NCBI GenBank assembly: GCA_028681035.1
Contig: JAQUJJ010000042.1
Span: 1 to 26,398, forward strand
DNA from: Candidatus Cloacimonadota bacterium
Lineage (GTDB): Bacteria > Cloacimonadota > Cloacimonadia > Cloacimonadales > Cloacimonadaceae
Reading direction: 5' to 3'
DNA length: 26,398 nt
Made by a program: the position numbers and the translations under genes. Under the pieces are notes generated by a model. That model did not search any database. It saw only the letters and a program-made list of their open reading frames with translations, and was not told the DNA's origin. Below, in pieces: positions 15,467 to 21,735 of the stretch (position 1 is its first letter; every line of letters begins with the position of its first letter).

Positions 15467-15811
15467 TTAAAAGTATTGCTTCATATAAGCCAAAACAAAT
15501 GCCATAAGACCTACAATAATAAGAAAAAACAGCCAGTTATTTTTGAAGAACTTAGATATCCAAGACCGATGCTTTTTTCGCACCGGAACCAGTACCTTTT
15601 TTTTAAAAATAGGTCGCTGTAGAAAGGTACGTCTTTGCTTGGCATGTATTCGCAGGCTATGCAGCTCTGGAGATAGCCATACAACTTTATTACTAGTATT
15701 AAGATATGGTTTGTAACCCATAGATTCATAAAACATTTTTTGCGCATCCGTGCAACCTTCAACGCTTTGGGGGTCAATCTCTTCCATAATCATTTTCCGA
15801 TGTTTTGGCAT
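15467..15811 (-). CDS. Small C-tail-anchored membrane protein, uncharacterised
   Basis: A 114-residue protein with a soluble N-terminal part of about 85 residues, a strongly basic stretch (FKKKVLVPVRKKHRSW), one hydrophobic segment at about 93-109 (WLFFLIIVGLMAFVLAYM) and almost no residues beyond it. The positive-inside rule puts the N-terminus in the cytoplasm. GAGG lies 8 bp before the ATG. It is the first gene of the minus-strand run leading into surE. A minus-strand TTGACA lies about 45 bp upstream (15855-15860) but without a good -10. I do not recognise a family. Confidence 0.75.
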   Translation of the reverse strand: MPKHRKMIMEEIDPQSVEGCTDAQKMFYESMGYKPYLNTSNKVVWLSPELHSLRIHAKQRRTFLQRPIFKKKVLVPVRKKHRSWISKFFKNNWLFFLIIVGLMAFVLAYMKQYF

Positions 15812-16200
15812 ATCTTTATCCTCATCAAAGAATAGGATTTAAAACAAATAATTCTGTCAAGTAGAAAGTAGTGTATTGCCATTCTCTCATTTTTGAGGAA
15901 AGCAATTTATAGGGTGGAATAGATTAAATAGGAACACAGATTAACACAGATAAAGAACAAGGAGTAAAGCTAAAATCGGTGAAAAAGCAAATCAACTGCT
16001 AATTTATTCCTGATTTACCTAACCCAATCCGTGCTCCTATTAACAATTTGGGGGAATATCTATTCTGTATGTTGACCTATAAAGCGGCGATATATTGACT
16101 TATAAAGCGGTGACGACATCTTAAAGATAAAACTCCGTTAACTACAATTTCGCCGCTTTATGAGTTTAAACATCGGCTGCGTACAATGCTCACTTTAACT
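15812..16200. other. Intergenic region with a 115-bp inverted-repeat-bounded element
   Basis: No gene is supported. An element at 15927-16041 is bounded by 16-bp imperfect inverted repeats (AATAGGAACACAGATT at 15927-15942; complement at 16026-16041, 14/16). Its interior has the AACACAGATTAACACAGAT wording of intergenic repeats widespread in bacteria. Next come two direct copies of TTGACYTATAAAGCGGYGA, at 16072-16090 and 16095-16113. An inverted TCGCCGCTTTAT at 16150-16161 can pair with 16079-16090. Confidence 0.6.
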
Positions 16201-16247
16201 CACAATTACGCTGTGTTATAGCTTGGTTGGTTGTGCACAAAGCTCGC

Positions 16248-16301
16248 CGCAGCGTAATTGTAAGTCAAACTTCTCGCAGCGTAATTGTAAGTCCAAGTTC
16301 T
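16248..16301. repeat. 27-bp tandem repeat, two copies
   Basis: Units at 16248-16274 and 16275-16301 share 25 of 27 bases, both starting CGCAGCGTAATTGTAAGTC. A 15-bp piece recurs in inverted orientation at 16198-16212 (ACTCACAATTACGCT) with one mismatch. Translated frames here give repeated TYNYAA phrases and are not credible genes. Confidence 0.85.
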
Positions 16302-16310
16302 CTTATTGGG

Positions 16311-16392
16311 CTGCCAATCTCCGAATTGGCAGAGACAGTGAAACTGTCTGAAAAGCATCCTAAGGATGCTGTGGCAAATCGTAGTTTGCCAC
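16311..16392. repeat. Run of four closely spaced short hairpins
   Basis: Four perfect short stems in 82 bp: CTGCCAAT/ATTGGCAG at 16311-16332 (6-nt loop); AGACAGT/ACTGTCT at 16333-16349 (3-nt loop); AGCATCC/GGATGCT at 16354-16370 (3-nt loop); GTGGCAAA/TTTGCCAC at 16371-16392 (6-nt loop). Gaps between them are 0, 4 and 0 bases. The stem sequences are unrelated to each other. The layout matches the arrays at 9230-9428 and 26086-26259. Confidence 0.85.
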
Positions 16393-16411
16393 CCCATGCA
16401 CCAGCATCTCC

Positions 16412-16494
16412 CTTGCAGGCATTGCCCTATCATTGCCCACTCATTGCCCTTGAGGTGGGCAATGGGTGGGCAATGATAGGGCAATACTTGCAAG
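16412..16494. repeat. Long hairpin with a 29-bp stem
   Basis: Bases 16421-16440 pair perfectly with 16466-16485 (20 bp). T16441/G16465 is a wobble, and CATTGCCC at 16442-16449 pairs with 16457-16464 across a 7-nt loop. A further CTTGCA/TGCAAG pairing (16412-16417 with 16489-16494) extends the base across a 3x3 internal loop. ATTGCCC-type words recur inside each arm, which suggests growth by duplication. No T tract follows, so a simple terminator is unlikely. It lies 134 bp upstream of the lipoprotein gene. Confidence 0.9.
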
Positions 16495-16627
16495 ACGACT
16501 TTGATGGGATTATATGATGCTTAAAAAATCTCCCTTGCGAAACACTAACCTGCAACAACTATTTTCTTGACTCTAAGCCGCTGTCTAAACAGTAGTGATC
16601 GCGTAAAAAACTTTAAGGAGAACGCCC

Positions 16628-16912
16628 ATGATCAGATTACTGGTAATTATTATTGTGTCACTGTTGTTGCTAAGTGCTTGTGCTCCCGGTTTGAATGACC
16701 GCAGTCCAGAAAAGCCGGCAGGATTTCTGTGGGGAATATGGCACGGCTGGATTGCCCCCTTTTCTTTAGTGCTTTCAATCTTTGTACCGGAAGTGTCTAT
16801 TTACGAAAGCAATAACACTGGTTTTTGGTATGATCTAGGTTACTATCTGGCAATTATTGGCGGCTTTGGTGGTTTAGCCTTAAGCCGTCGCAGGAAACGG
16901 AGAGGATGCTAA
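16628..16912 (+). CDS. Small lipoprotein/membrane protein of an uncharacterised widespread family
   Basis: A 94-residue protein. The N-terminus is a lipoprotein signal with lipobox LLSAC (C18). Then come GFLWGIWHGWIAPFSLVLSIF, VSIYESNNTGFWYDLGYYLA, a second hydrophobic segment and a basic tail (SRRRKRRGC). The wording GFW-G-WHG-I-P followed by (V)-IYE-NN-G-WY is one I know from short uncharacterised proteins in many bacteria. The C-terminal helix with a basic end suggests inner-membrane anchoring. AAGGAG precedes the ATG at ideal spacing. The stop overlaps the start of the EamA transporter (ATGCTAA), so the two are coupled. Function unknown. Confidence 0.8.
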   Translation: MIRLLVIIIVSLLLLSACAPGLNDRSPEKPAGFLWGIWHGWIAPFSLVLSIFVPEVSIYESNNTGFWYDLGYYLAIIGGFGGLALSRRRKRRGC

Positions 16913-17766
16913 CTAATCTGCTACTGTTAATTACTGCTGCCATCTGGGGCTTTGCCTTTGTGGCACAGCGCATGGGGATGGAGAGCCTTGATCCCTTCAC
17001 CTTTAATGCGATTAGATTTGCCTTGGGAGCATTATTTGTATGGCTGCTTTATGCTCGTAAAGCAAAAAACGACAGGGCATTCCCTTGGCTGATTGGAACA
17101 GTGTTATTTATCGCTGCCAGCTTGCAGCAAATAGGCATGATGTTCACCAGCGCAGGCTCGGCTGGCTTTATCACGGGACTCTATGTGGTGATAGTGCCAA
17201 TTATGGGTATATTTAGAAAGCAGAAATTGAAACTCCAAATTGTAATAGCAGTAGTCCTTGCAACCTTGGGGATGTTTCTTATCAACCGTCCGGAATCTTT
17301 GGAAGTATCGTTTGGCAATCTGTTAGTATTATTTGGTGCGGTGTTTTTCGCTTGGCATGTACAGCTTGTGGGTTATTACACCACAAAATATGAAACCGGC
17401 TATTTGGCATATACCCAATTTGCTGTTTGTGCCATTTATAGTGCTGTCGGGGCTGTGGTTTGGAACTTAGTAAAAGAACCAGGCTACCTTGTTTCGCCCA
17501 AACTGGGAGCCGATATCTTGCATGCAGGTTTACCTTTACTATATGGTGGCTTACTTAGCGTAGGCATTGCTTATACCTTACAAATTAAAGCTCAGAAGAA
17601 GGCAGAGCCGGTGAAAGCAGCTGTGATACTTTGTTCAGAAGGGATGTTTGCTTTGTTGGGTGGCTGGCTGTTATTGAACGAAGAGATAGGAATAAGGACA
17701 CTTATAGGTGCAGCATTACTGCTTCTAGCCATGTTGCTTAGCGTCTCAAAACAACTTTTTGATTGA
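16906..17766 (+). CDS. EamA-family (DMT superfamily) permease
   Basis: An inner-membrane transporter of 286 residues with about ten hydrophobic segments in two EamA repeats. The first starts LLLITAAIWGFAFVAQRMGM and the second is around GNLLVLFGAVFFAWHVQLVG. The signature PFTFNAIRFALGALF is typical. Later elements QKKAEPVKAAVILCSEGMFALLGG and LNEEIGIRTLIGAALLLLAM are the conserved end of the second repeat. Substrates in this superfamily include amino acids and other metabolites and cannot be told here. GGAGAGG lies directly before the ATG, inside the end of the lipoprotein gene. Confidence 0.92.
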   Translation: MLTNLLLLITAAIWGFAFVAQRMGMESLDPFTFNAIRFALGALFVWLLYARKAKNDRAFPWLIGTVLFIAASLQQIGMMFTSAGSAGFITGLYVVIVPIMGIFRKQKLKLQIVIAVVLATLGMFLINRPESLEVSFGNLLVLFGAVFFAWHVQLVGYYTTKYETGYLAYTQFAVCAIYSAVGAVVWNLVKEPGYLVSPKLGADILHAGLPLLYGGLLSVGIAYTLQIKAQKKAEPVKAAVILCSEGMFALLGGWLLLNEEIGIRTLIGAALLLLAMLLSVSKQLFD

Positions 17767-17834
17767 CAGAAAAAGCCCTGCATATTTTTAGTTCCCTCTA
17801 AGTTAGCTTAAGTAGCTTTAAAAAGGATAATACA

Positions 17835-18182
17835 ATGGTTTTATACACGGTAGCTTTAATTGTACATGCAATAATTTGCATCGCTTTGGTTCTGGTGATT
17901 TTGGCTCAAACCTCTAAAGGTGGCTTGGATGCCAGTCTTGGTGGTGCTGCCATGAACGTTTTCGGCGGAAGCGGAGCATCTTCTTTTCTAAAAAAATGGA
18001 CTCAGATCCTTGCCCTCCTATTTGTGGCTTCTTGCCTGCTTTTGGCATTTTTGGTGAAGAACATTCACTCAGGTGGAAACAGTGGCGTAATTGAACGCCA
18101 AAAGAGACTTAAAGATACCGAACAACAAGCTCCAGCAAAAGCTCCAGCAACTGCGCCAGTGCAAAGCCCTGTAACAGAATAA
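17835..18182 (+). CDS. secG: Preprotein translocase subunit SecG
   Basis: Accessory subunit of the SecYEG channel. The 115 residues match the family. Two membrane helices (VALIVHAIICIALVLVILAQ and ILALLFVASCLLLAFLV) flank the conserved cytoplasmic loop TSKGGLDASLGGAAMNVFGG with its GGSGASSFLKKWT follow-up. An Ala/Pro/Lys-rich tail follows. AGGA lies upstream of the ATG. The tRNA-Leu gene begins 14 bp after the stop, an arrangement of secG followed by tRNA-Leu also seen in other bacteria, so the two may share a transcript. Confidence 0.96.
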   Translation: MVLYTVALIVHAIICIALVLVILAQTSKGGLDASLGGAAMNVFGGSGASSFLKKWTQILALLFVASCLLLAFLVKNIHSGGNSGVIERQKRLKDTEQQAPAKAPATAPVQSPVTE

Positions 18183-18196
18183 TGATCTTTTCCCGT

Positions 18197-18284
18197 GCAG
18201 AAGTGGTGGAATTGGCAGACACGCAAGACTAAGGATCTTGTGCCTGTAACGGGTGTGCGGGTTCGAGTCCCGCTTTCTGCACCA
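18197..18284 (+). tRNA. tRNA-Leu, anticodon AAG
   Basis: A class II tRNA of 88 nt with encoded CCA. The acceptor GCAGAAG (18197-18203) pairs with TTTCTGC (18274-18280), with one G-T. The D arm is GTGGAATTGGCAGAC. The anticodon stem CAAGA/TCTTG encloses the loop CTAAGGA, so positions 34-36 read AAG. A long variable arm contains CCTGTAACGGG. The T stem GCGGG/CCCGC encloses TTCGAGT. The long variable arm and A73 support leucine identity. An A at position 34 of a bacterial tRNA-Leu is uncommon and would need TadA-type deamination to inosine to read CUC as well as CUU. Confidence 0.95.
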
Positions 18285-18291
18285 AGTATTG

Positions 18292-18320
18292 AACGCTCCC
18301 CATTGGGAGCGTTTTCTTTT
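18292..18320 (+). terminator. Rho-independent terminator after tRNA-Leu
   Basis: A 9-bp perfect stem (AACGCTCCC / GGGAGCGTT) with a CATT loop, followed by TTCTTTT. It begins 8 bp after the CCA end and would end the secG-tRNA transcript. Confidence 0.92.
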
Positions 18321-18392
18321 GCTTACGTTTTACCAAAGACGGCGTAGAGTAGCATTCCGATGCTGCTAAACTCTATCTTCAGCGGTCTAGAC

Positions 18393-18656
18393 TTCACAAT
18401 ATATTATGGCTATATCATTTGTGGAGTCCTTGATTTGTGTCTGGAGTCCTTGATTTGTGTCTGGAGTCCTTGATTTGTGTCTGGAGTCCTTGATTTGTGT
18501 CTGGAGTACTTGATTTGTGTCTGGAGTCCTTTGTGCCTAAGCTAATTACATACATACCTATATTTTAACGGCACACTGGACTTCAGGACACCACATTCAT
18601 TGTCCAGTAGTAAAAGCATGGCTTCAGTCAGATTCACAATGCATAATGGCTATATC
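18393..18656. repeat. 24-bp direct repeat flanking the 20-bp minisatellite
   Basis: Bases 18393-18416 recur at 18633-18656 with 21 of 24 identical; both begin TTCACAAT and end ATGGCTATATC. The 20-bp tandem array starts shortly after the first copy. Between array and second copy lies an inverted pair ACTGGAC/GTCCAGT at about 18575-18608. Confidence 0.7.
18421..18537. repeat. 20-bp tandem repeat, five full copies plus a partial sixth
   Basis: The unit CTGGAGTCCTTGATTTGTGT repeats head to tail from 18421, 18441, 18461, 18481 and 18501, then degenerates at 18521-18537. Copy 1 differs in its first two bases and copy 5 has GTACT for GTCCT. There are no spacers, so this is not a CRISPR array. Near-perfect identity points to recent expansion. 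Confidence 0.97.
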
Positions 18657-18805
18657 TATCATTATCTGTGGGTTATGCCATATTGAAGTCCAGCCTGCCC
18701 CCAAGTTAGCTTTGCATGCATCTGCTTGTTGTACACCTAAGTTAAGAAAGCAAATGATAACTAGGAAAGGCAGGAAGGACTCCTAACACAAATCGTTTTC
18801 TTGTA

Positions 18806-18880
18806 AAGCCCAAGGAACATTGCAGCATGTAAGCCCAAGGCATATCGCAGCATAAAAACCTAAGGCATATTGCAGCATGA
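18806..18880. repeat. 25-bp tandem repeat, three copies
   Basis: Three units with an exact 25-bp period. The AAGG core is at 18812, 18837 and 18862, and GCAGCAT ends each copy. Copies differ by several substitutions. A fourth unit appears to begin at 18881 but is cut by the AGCCCC...GGGCGACA element. The minus-strand open frames here are only translations of the repeat. Confidence 0.8.
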
Positions 18881-18881
18881 A

Positions 18882-19112
18882 AGCCCCATAGGGCGACATA
18901 CGATAGCGACAGGTTCGGAGTGCCGAAGGCACGAAGACCCTCGTAAGATAAACCCAGTAGAACAGCCCCATAGGGCGACACCATCCAAGCATCTGCATCC
19001 AGATATGTTTGCTTAGGTATGCAGACAATCTCGTTAGTACCATCTGATATTTCGATACAGGTATGCCGTCGTTAAGTAAATATTAATGGATATTGTGTCG
19101 CCCTAAGGGGCT
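18882..19112. repeat. AGCCCC-ATAGGGCGACA repeat element, two direct copies and one inverted copy
   Basis: AGCCCCATAGGGCGACA occurs at 18882-18898 and again at 18964-18980. The inverted form GTGTCGCCCTAAGGGGCT lies at 19095-19112, one mismatch from the complement of 18964-18981. Between the direct copies sits a hairpin GTGCC-GAA-GGCAC at 18920-18932. Similar wording is, from memory, common in intergenic DNA of the FCB group. The right end lies 18 bp from the stop of the truncated KilA-N gene. Confidence 0.75.
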
Positions 19113-19129
19113 AATCTGTTTTTTGCTAC

Positions 19130-19363
19130 CTAACTATTCAGCCCAGCTTGGCTTTTAATTATGGCAGATTCGCCATAATTAAACAGAGGATTATAGATAG
19201 ATTCCCATATACCCAGAAACTCTATCGTGTTTCTATTTCGTAGCCAATCTGAGATAAAAAAAACGCCGTCTTTGGCTTTTAACATATCGGTAAGTGAGAT
19301 GTAATCGCTATCATTTCTGGAAACAATGGCAATCTCGGTATTCAACACTTTAATCTGATCCAT
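19130..19363 (-). pseudogene. KilA-N domain protein, C-terminally truncated
   Basis: The frame starts MDQIKVLNTEIAIVSRND, with AAGGAG six bases before the ATG at 19363. The 12-residue upstream extension of the open frame has no such site. The text YISLTDMLKAKDG, WLRNRNTIEFLGIWE, YNPLFNYGE and KSQAGLNS follows the N-terminal part of KilA-N proteins of phage and Bacteroidetes origin, which usually run to about 250-280 residues. Here a TAG stop comes after 77 residues, exactly where the family continues with the second half of the domain. The DNA beyond is the repeat region ending at 19112. Most likely the 3' part was lost to a deletion or repeat insertion; a shortened functional protein cannot be excluded. 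Confidence 0.75.
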
Positions 19364-19445
19364 ACAAATCTCCTTAAGAAACCTGCGTGATATTTGCACA
19401 ATGCCCGCATTTGTGGTTGCTTGATTGGGATATACTATATGCGCT

Positions 19446-21725
19446 TCATTTCTTACGGCTTCTGGTGTATTTTAAAATACCGTTTGAGCCTACTGCCCAA
19501 CCATTATTAACATCCAACATTTTAATCCCTTTAATGTCGAAAGTACATGAAGAATCGACCGATAAAAGATTATTTCCATCATAATGCCAGAGCGACCCAG
19601 ATCTGCCCCCAAACCAAACATCGCTTGCAGAAAGAGCATCAATGCAGTAAACAGATTTATCGAAAGTCCATTTAGAAGTAAACCCATCTTCTATAAAATG
19701 ATATATATATCCATTTAACCCAGAATAAACAGTAACCCAGAAATCTCCATCGCTTACCACTTTAATTCCTGAAGGATCGCCTGAAGGTATCTGATAAATC
19801 AGGCTCCATCCAACTCCATTGTATTTGATAACCTTTCCATTCCAATCCACCGCATAAACAATATCGCTTTGCAATGCATCAATCTCAAAAATATGGCTAT
19901 ACTCCAAATCATTAACTGCCCAAGATGACCCATCATAGAAATAAATTTTGCCATCATAATCACCCATCCAGATGTGATTAGGATCAGTGCCAGTTACACA
20001 ATTTCCATAATATGGATATTGTATTGCTGTCCAAGTTGCTCCGTCAAAATGGTAATCTTCTGTATAGGCACATGTGGGAGAAATAACCAATATGTCATCG
20101 CTCGCATAAGTATTTTCTTGGGACCAGTTTGTGCCATCATAATAGTAAGTTGTATTCCCAACTGCAAAGCCAAAATGGTCATTACATAAATCCACAGCTC
20201 TCAAACCCGTAATAGTTTGGTTTAAGCTCCATTGCCCTATAGTGGGAGGAGTAATAACACTGAGGATATTGGTGCTGGGCAGCAGTTGATTTTGGCTATT
20301 TTTTACATAAACACAATAGTAATATTGAGTTTGAGGTTGCAAGCCTGTATCATCGTAAGTAAGCAGATTCGAAGTAGTTATCTCAGAAACCAATACCCCA
20401 TTCGTATAGTTTACATTACTTGAAAAACCTCGATATACTTTATATGAGGTGAAGCCCCCACCTACAAACCGTAGCCACTTTATCTGGGATGTGTTTTGGT
20501 TTATCATGCTTGCCGATAGTAAAGTAACGCCATCTGGGAGGTTGGCTGTAACTTCCATATTTACAATAACAGTTTTTTCTCCTCCATTAGAGGCAATCAA
20601 AACATTTCCCGTATAGTTGCCACCAGTTAATCCGCCACGGTTAACAGTGACAGTAATCTTTCCATTATTGATTCCCGAACTCGGTTGAACGGATAGCCAA
20701 TCCGCATTATCGGTAACAGTCCAATTTAGAGTTCCGTTTCCGAAATTGGTTATCCCAACGGTTAATACTGTTAGGGTTTCCTTGAAGTTCAGTGTGTTGG
20801 TATCAACAGCTAAAGTAGGAAGTAGGGTAACTTCCATATTTACCGGTATCGAGATGTTTCCGCTATTGGAGATAATGTTAACAAAACCGTAATAGTTACC
20901 ACTTTGCATACCCGTCCTGTTAACAGTTACCGTTACCTGATCTGTTTCTGAGGTTGTACTCCCTGAAGCGGGTGTAAAACCAATCCAACTTTGAGCAGAG
21001 GACAAAGACCAGTTAGACGTGCCAGTTCCATTATTTGAAAATGACAGTATTTCAGAGTTATCAGTAGTTCCAAAATCTAATAGTGTAGGTGTTACTGTTA
21101 ATAGCGGGCTATTAACGCTGGGAATAGTCAATAATACACTAACCGTTATACTATTGGTATTTGAAGTGAAAAATAAAGAAGTGCTGTAATTGCCTGGATT
21201 CAAACCAGCTCTATCCACAGAGACTGCCACAGGCAATGTGCCAGTTGTGATAGAGCCGCTAACAGGATTGATATGAAGCCAGGTTTCAGTAACGGTTGTA
21301 TTCCAATTCACTTGACCAGTGCCGCCATTGGAGAGGATAATACTTGCCGTAGAAAGCTGTGTGCCAAAATCCAGGAAAATAGTGTTTGACACTAATTCGG
21401 GCAATACGGGGATTAACTGAATATCTTTCTGGGTCGTATTCCCTGCTGTTACGCTAACAGATGATGAGGTATCCAAATATCCATTCTTAACATAATGAAG
21501 ATCATAAGCTTTTGGCATTAAGCCTGATAGATTATATTCACCGCTTGCGTTCGTAGTTACGGTTGCACCATCTGTAACTGATATAGATACATTAGCTATC
21601 GGTTCCATCGAAATGGCGTCTCTGATGATACCTTGGATATTCCCTGTTGTGGGATTTTCTGTTGGCTTAAAGCAGCTAATAAGTAAGAATAAAAAGAGAA
21701 GTTGAACGATAATAGCCTTTTTCAC
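19446..21725 (-). CDS. Surface lipoprotein: CarboxypepD_reg, three BACON-like, FN3 and propeller-like domains
   Basis: A 759-residue protein with signal peptide and lipobox LISC (C18). Domains in order: carboxypeptidase-regulatory-like beta-sandwich (about 32-108, GTIRD-type start, ASGEYNLSGL); three BACON-like repeats (about 110-205, 206-300, 302-393), each with LDFG or LNF, SNGGTG or NNGTG, NW, W at the strand end, and NPGNYS-type turns; a fibronectin III-like domain (about 394-490, YKVYRGFSS, LQPQTQYYYCVYVKN); and a C-terminal 265 residues of Trp/Gly repeats such as YYYDGTNWSQ and FYDGSSWAVND, suggesting a beta-propeller. The start is GTG at 21725, chosen by AGGAGG upstream. It follows its partner gene by 10 bp. 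BACON domains often bind glycans or mucin; the ligand here is unknown. Confidence 0.88.
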   Translation of the reverse strand: MKKAIIVQLLFLFLLISCFKPTENPTTGNIQGIIRDAISMEPIANVSISVTDGATVTTNASGEYNLSGLMPKAYDLHYVKNGYLDTSSSVSVTAGNTTQKDIQLIPVLPELVSNTIFLDFGTQLSTASIILSNGGTGQVNWNTTVTETWLHINPVSGSITTGTLPVAVSVDRAGLNPGNYSTSLFFTSNTNSITVSVLLTIPSVNSPLLTVTPTLLDFGTTDNSEILSFSNNGTGTSNWSLSSAQSWIGFTPASGSTTSETDQVTVTVNRTGMQSGNYYGFVNIISNSGNISIPVNMEVTLLPTLAVDTNTLNFKETLTVLTVGITNFGNGTLNWTVTDNADWLSVQPSSGINNGKITVTVNRGGLTGGNYTGNVLIASNGGEKTVIVNMEVTANLPDGVTLLSASMINQNTSQIKWLRFVGGGFTSYKVYRGFSSNVNYTNGVLVSEITTSNLLTYDDTGLQPQTQYYYCVYVKNSQNQLLPSTNILSVITPPTIGQWSLNQTITGLRAVDLCNDHFGFAVGNTTYYYDGTNWSQENTYASDDILVISPTCAYTEDYHFDGATWTAIQYPYYGNCVTGTDPNHIWMGDYDGKIYFYDGSSWAVNDLEYSHIFEIDALQSDIVYAVDWNGKVIKYNGVGWSLIYQIPSGDPSGIKVVSDGDFWVTVYSGLNGYIYHFIEDGFTSKWTFDKSVYCIDALSASDVWFGGRSGSLWHYDGNNLLSVDSSCTFDIKGIKMLDVNNGWAVGSNGILKYTRSRKK

Positions 21726-21735
21726 AATGTGCCTC

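Noticed and set aside
16412..16494. Long hairpin as a simple Rho-independent terminator
   Set aside because: No T tract on either side, the stem is far longer than usual, and the nearest upstream gene on the plus strand is uvrB, more than 7 kb away.
16206..16517. Overlapping open frames of about 95 codons on both strands
   Set aside because: They translate the 27-bp repeat and the hairpins, have no ribosome sites and give repetitive, unrelated peptides.
18421..18537. Possible CRISPR array
   Set aside because: The 20-bp units are contiguous with no spacers, the repeat is shorter than CRISPR repeats, and no cas gene is present.
18742..19043. Minus-strand open frames of 80 and 86 codons rich in Cys and aromatic residues
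   Set aside because: They are readings of the 25-bp and AGCCCC repeats in two frames; no domain or ribosome site.
18964..19112. A complete insertion sequence
   Set aside because: There are inverted ends but only about 150 bp and no transposase, so at most a non-autonomous element.
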